The notes under the pieces are model-generated. The model was not told where the DNA came from. It ran no database searches and saw nothing but the letters and a program-made list of their open reading frames with translations. DNA of 45,537 nt from NCBI GenBank assembly GCA_029865835.1, contig JARXAL010000224.1, positions 1-45,537 on the forward strand, in the 5' to 3' direction. Below, piece by piece: positions 43,199 through 45,537 of the stretch. A program made the translations under genes and the position numbers. Source of the stretch: Verrucomicrobiaceae bacterium (lineage in GTDB: Bacteria; Verrucomicrobiota; Verrucomicrobiia; Verrucomicrobiales; Verrucomicrobiaceae). Positions within the stretch are counted from its first letter, which is position 1. Every line of letters starts with the position of its first letter.

Positions 43199-45537
43199 AT
43201 GCCCCTCCGCTTCCTCCTTCTCCTCTTCCTCGTCACCGCCGCCCAGGCCGCCCCCGACTGGAAACCCGTCGCCTCCGCCATCGATGCCACCTGCCTCCAG
43301 TGCCATAGCGACAAAAAAACCAAAGGCGGCGTCAACCTCCAGCCTCTCCTCTCCGATCCCCAGGTCGAAAAGGAATTCGCTCTCTGGGAAAAAGTCCGCC
43401 AAGTCGTCGAAGCCGGCGAAATGCCCCCCGAAGACGCCGACGAAATCCTCCCCGCCGAAAAAGCCGCCCTCATCGCCTGGGTCAACGCCTCCCTGACCGA
43501 AGTCGCCAACCGCAACGCCGGCGACCCCGGCCCCGTCACCCTCCGCCGCCTCACCAACTTCGAATACGACAACACCATCCGCGACCTCACCGGCCAGGAC
43601 TACCGCCTCTCCAAAGAATTCCAACCCGACGGCGGCGGCGGCGAAGGCTTCTCCAACATCGGCGACGTCCTCTTCGTCAGCCCCCAGCAACTCGACAAAT
43701 ACCTCAAAGCCGCCCGCACCCTCGCCGATCACGCCACCATCCTCCCCGGCACCGGCGTCCAGTTCCACCCCCAGCGCATCGGCCTCCGCGGCGCCAAACA
43801 AATCAAAGACCAATCCCAGCAGGCCCTCTACGTCTGGTATCAAAAAGCCGCCACCCCCCTCCTACCCAAAGACGGCGAAGACTTCCGCGAGGACGACTAC
43901 ATGCTCGCCTGTTGGAAATGGAAACACAAGGACCTCACCGGCGCCCAATCCCTCGCCCAACTCGCCACCGACGCCAAACTCGTCCTCCCCTTCCTCGAAA
44001 ACTGGTGGACCATGCTCCACAACACCAAACTCGAATCCCGCTACCTCGACCTCACCCGCACCCCCTGGCACAACCTCCCTCCACCCGCTGCCGACAAACC
44101 CACCGAAGTCCCGCAGGCCGTCACCCAAACCCTCGCCAACATCAAAGCCGAACGCCGCTCCTGGCTCGGCGAAAAAGACCCTGGCACCGGTGTCCAACGC
44201 CGCCAGCAGGACGCCGACGGCCTCCGACCCTACAAACTCGCCGACCCCTTCGCCCGCCATGACGAAGACTGGGACGGCGCTGGCAGCGGCCTCCCCAACC
44301 AACCCAAAATCGACAAACCCAAACACGTCCACCTCGTCCTCGGTGACCTCGGCGACGGCAACAAAGGCGACTACGTACACGTCAACGACCTCAGCTTCAC
44401 CATCGCCGGCAAAAACCATGAATACTTCTCCTTCATGAAGCAGCGCCGCGACGCCAATCGCAAACTCCTATCCGAAATCGAAGCCGGCAAACCCGCCCCT
44501 CCAAACGCAACCCCCGCTCTCCTCAAAACCTGGATCACCGAAGCCGACCAGGCCCTCGCCCACTTCGGCAAAGACCCCCTCGGCAAACCCATCAGCGAAA
44601 AAACCCTCGCCCGCCAGGCCCCCGCCATCATCACCCTCCCCCTGCCCGAAGGCGTCACCCGCATGTACGGCTCCGCCAAACTCGACCTCACCAACCCCGA
44701 CGCCGAACACGCCACCGTCCAGTGGACCCTCACCCTCGCTCCCCCTCCTGACCCCGCCACCATCCTCCCCGGCATCCTCACCATCTGGAAACGCCAAACC
44801 GAAGCCGCTCGGCGCACCATGAACGACTTCAACCGCATGAAATCCGCCTTCCCCGACGTCCTCGAACGCCGGCTCGAAGAAGTCGCCAACAACCTCCAAC
44901 GCAACGGCCAGCCCGGCCTCGGCGTCTACTACTTCAACGACACCCAACTCGCCACGGTCCTCCCCGAAGCCGAAAAACAAAAACTCCAGCAAATGCGCGA
45001 CGACTGGGCCTACAACTCTCCCGCCCAGCTCAACAAACAAAAACAGGACGAGTACCACAACCGCCTCCGCACCCACCTCCACCGCTACGCCGACTGCGCC
45101 TGGCGCCGCCCCACCACCCCCGAAGAAAAAACCCAGCTCACCAAACTCTACGACACCTCCCTCACCGCCGACCTCGGCCCCGAAGCCGCCGCCCGCGAAG
45201 TCCTCGTCCGCATCCTCGTCTCTCCCCACTTCCTCTACAAAACCGAAACCCTCCCCACCGTGGAGCAAGCCGCTGGCTTGCCTCCCAAAAGTGACGCGGA
45301 CACTCCTGTCCGCCCCATCCCAGATTCCCAATCCGAAATCCAAAATCCGCAGCCGAGCGGAGCGAGACAGATAGCCGAAGCCAACCCGAAGGGCCCAGCG
45401 GGGACGCCGGGTCAATCCGCACCCCCCAATCCGCAATCCGCAATCCCTTTACCCCCCCACCAGCTCGCCTCCCGCCTCTCCTACCTCCTCTGGTCCTCCA
45501 CCCCCGACTGGCCCCTCCAGAAAGCCGCCCTCGACGG
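43199..45537 (+). CDS. Planctomycete-type cytochrome-c/DUF1587/DUF1592 protein, 3' end outside the window
   Basis: Open to the window edge with 779 complete codons visible. A signal peptide (FLLLLFLVTAAQA, cleavage near residue 17) is followed by a haem-binding CxxCH (CLQCH, 32-36). DUF1587 follows (VTLRRLTNFEYDNTIRDLTG, near 111-130). After a central region with VHLVLGDLGDGNKGDYVHVN comes a DUF1595-like segment (YADCAWRRPTTPEEK) and the start of DUF1592 (ILVSPHFLYKTE, then ASRLSYLLWSSTPDW). These proteins are exported and common in Planctomycetes and Verrucomicrobia, often paired with DUF1501 genes. Between the two DUF1592 blocks is an in-frame insertion of about 62 codons made of repeat DNA. 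Start at 43199 is set by the signal peptide. Confidence 0.9.
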   Translation, partial: MPLRFLLLLFLVTAAQAAPDWKPVASAIDATCLQCHSDKKTKGGVNLQPLLSDPQVEKEFALWEKVRQVVEAGEMPPEDADEILPAEKAALIAWVNASLTEVANRNAGDPGPVTLRRLTNFEYDNTIRDLTGQDYRLSKEFQPDGGGGEGFSNIGDVLFVSPQQLDKYLKAARTLADHATILPGTGVQFHPQRIGLRGAKQIKDQSQQALYVWYQKAATPLLPKDGEDFREDDYMLACWKWKHKDLTGAQSLAQLATDAKLVLPFLENWWTMLHNTKLESRYLDLTRTPWHNLPPPAADKPTEVPQAVTQTLANIKAERRSWLGEKDPGTGVQRRQQDADGLRPYKLADPFARHDEDWDGAGSGLPNQPKIDKPKHVHLVLGDLGDGNKGDYVHVNDLSFTIAGKNHEYFSFMKQRRDANRKLLSEIEAGKPAPPNATPALLKTWITEADQALAHFGKDPLGKPISEKTLARQAPAIITLPLPEGVTRMYGSAKLDLTNPDAEHATVQWTLTLAPPPDPATILPGILTIWKRQTEAARRTMNDFNRMKSAFPDVLERRLEEVANNLQRNGQPGLGVYYFNDTQLATVLPEAEKQKLQQMRDDWAYNSPAQLNKQKQDEYHNRLRTHLHRYADCAWRRPTTPEEKTQLTKLYDTSLTADLGPEAAAREVLVRILVSPHFLYKTETLPTVEQAAGLPPKSDADTPVRPIPDSQSEIQNPQPSGARQIAEANPKGPAGTPGQSAPPNPQSAIPLPPHQLASRLSYLLWSSTPDWPLQKAALD
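45261..45448. repeat. Intergenic-type repeat DNA inserted in frame in a coding region
   Basis: The DNA here lacks the C-ending codons of its surroundings and has features of extragenic repeats. There are two perfect hairpins, GCAAGCC-GCT-GGCTTGC at 45265-45281 and GCGGACA-CTCC-TGTCCGC at 45296-45313, and nearly three tandem copies of the 7-mer CAATCCG at 45427-45446, with related units at 45330-45349. It is translated without a stop as part of the DUF1592 protein. Confidence 0.72.

Noticed and set aside
45427-45446. CRISPR-like array from CAATCCG repeats
   Set aside because: Units are 7 bp, directly tandem and without spacers. This is a heptamer repeat.

Overview
The window looks like chromosomal DNA of a verrucomicrobium, most likely in or near Verrucomicrobiaceae. 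This is inferred from gene content and style, not from a marker gene. It ends in a cytochrome-c/DUF1587/DUF1592 protein typical of the Planctomycetes-Verrucomicrobia group. It carries several secreted coiled-coil plus beta-sandwich proteins of the kind those genomes are rich in. Codon use is strongly biased to C in the third position, which also creates many long false reading frames on the opposite strand. I see no tRNA, rRNA, CRISPR array, phage or plasmid gene. Most of the window is ordinary core genome.

Layout. 1-5190 (+): the end of an unidentified gene, a HAD hydrolase, then mcsA-mcsB-clpC (protein-arginine kinase system plus AAA+ unfoldase), closed by a clear terminator. 5216-12124 (-): an M42 aminopeptidase, leuS, a GT4 glycosyltransferase and glgB, the last three tightly packed. 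12151-14420: an LpxL-like acyltransferase (+) converging on an FKBP prolyl isomerase (-) across a shared hairpin, then a YjbQ protein. 14581-18512 (+): sucA-sucB (2-oxoglutarate dehydrogenase E1 and E2). 18602-21869 (+): a DUF502 membrane protein, a strong candidate 6S RNA with its own terminator, a small lipoprotein and moeA.

21947-27586 (+): a transglutaminase-like protein with an inserted zinc ribbon behind a probably leaderless promoter. It is followed by a compact run of a chorismatase-like enzyme (FkbO/Hyg5/XanB2 type) and three secreted proteins of related design, one ending in a degraded staphylococcal-nuclease-like domain. This run is the least explained part of the window. It ends in a 169-bp MITE-like element with 31-bp imperfect inverted ends flanked by TA.

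27757-35878: YmdB phosphoesterase (-), an amidase (+), a sugar-epimerase/shikimate-kinase fusion (+), a membrane TPR protein and cysK (-), a secreted His/Cys protein, a SMUG1-like glycosylase lacking its motif-2 histidine, and an M14-type peptidase (all -). 35956-40483 (+): uvrC, an ABC-2-like permease without a visible ATPase partner, and two small C-terminally anchored proteins. 40490-43068 (-): clpS and an M48-family protein that has lost its zinc site. 43199-end (+): the DUF1592 cytochrome, interrupted in frame by about 190 bp of repeat DNA.

How genes may work together. McsA, McsB and ClpC at one end and ClpS at the other form most of a Clp proteolysis system (ClpP is not in the window). 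SucA and SucB are two of three components of one complex; E3 is not here. GlgB and the GT4 enzyme are translationally linked and may both act on glucans. The chorismatase run suggests a product made from chorismate together with exported proteins, but this link rests on adjacency alone.
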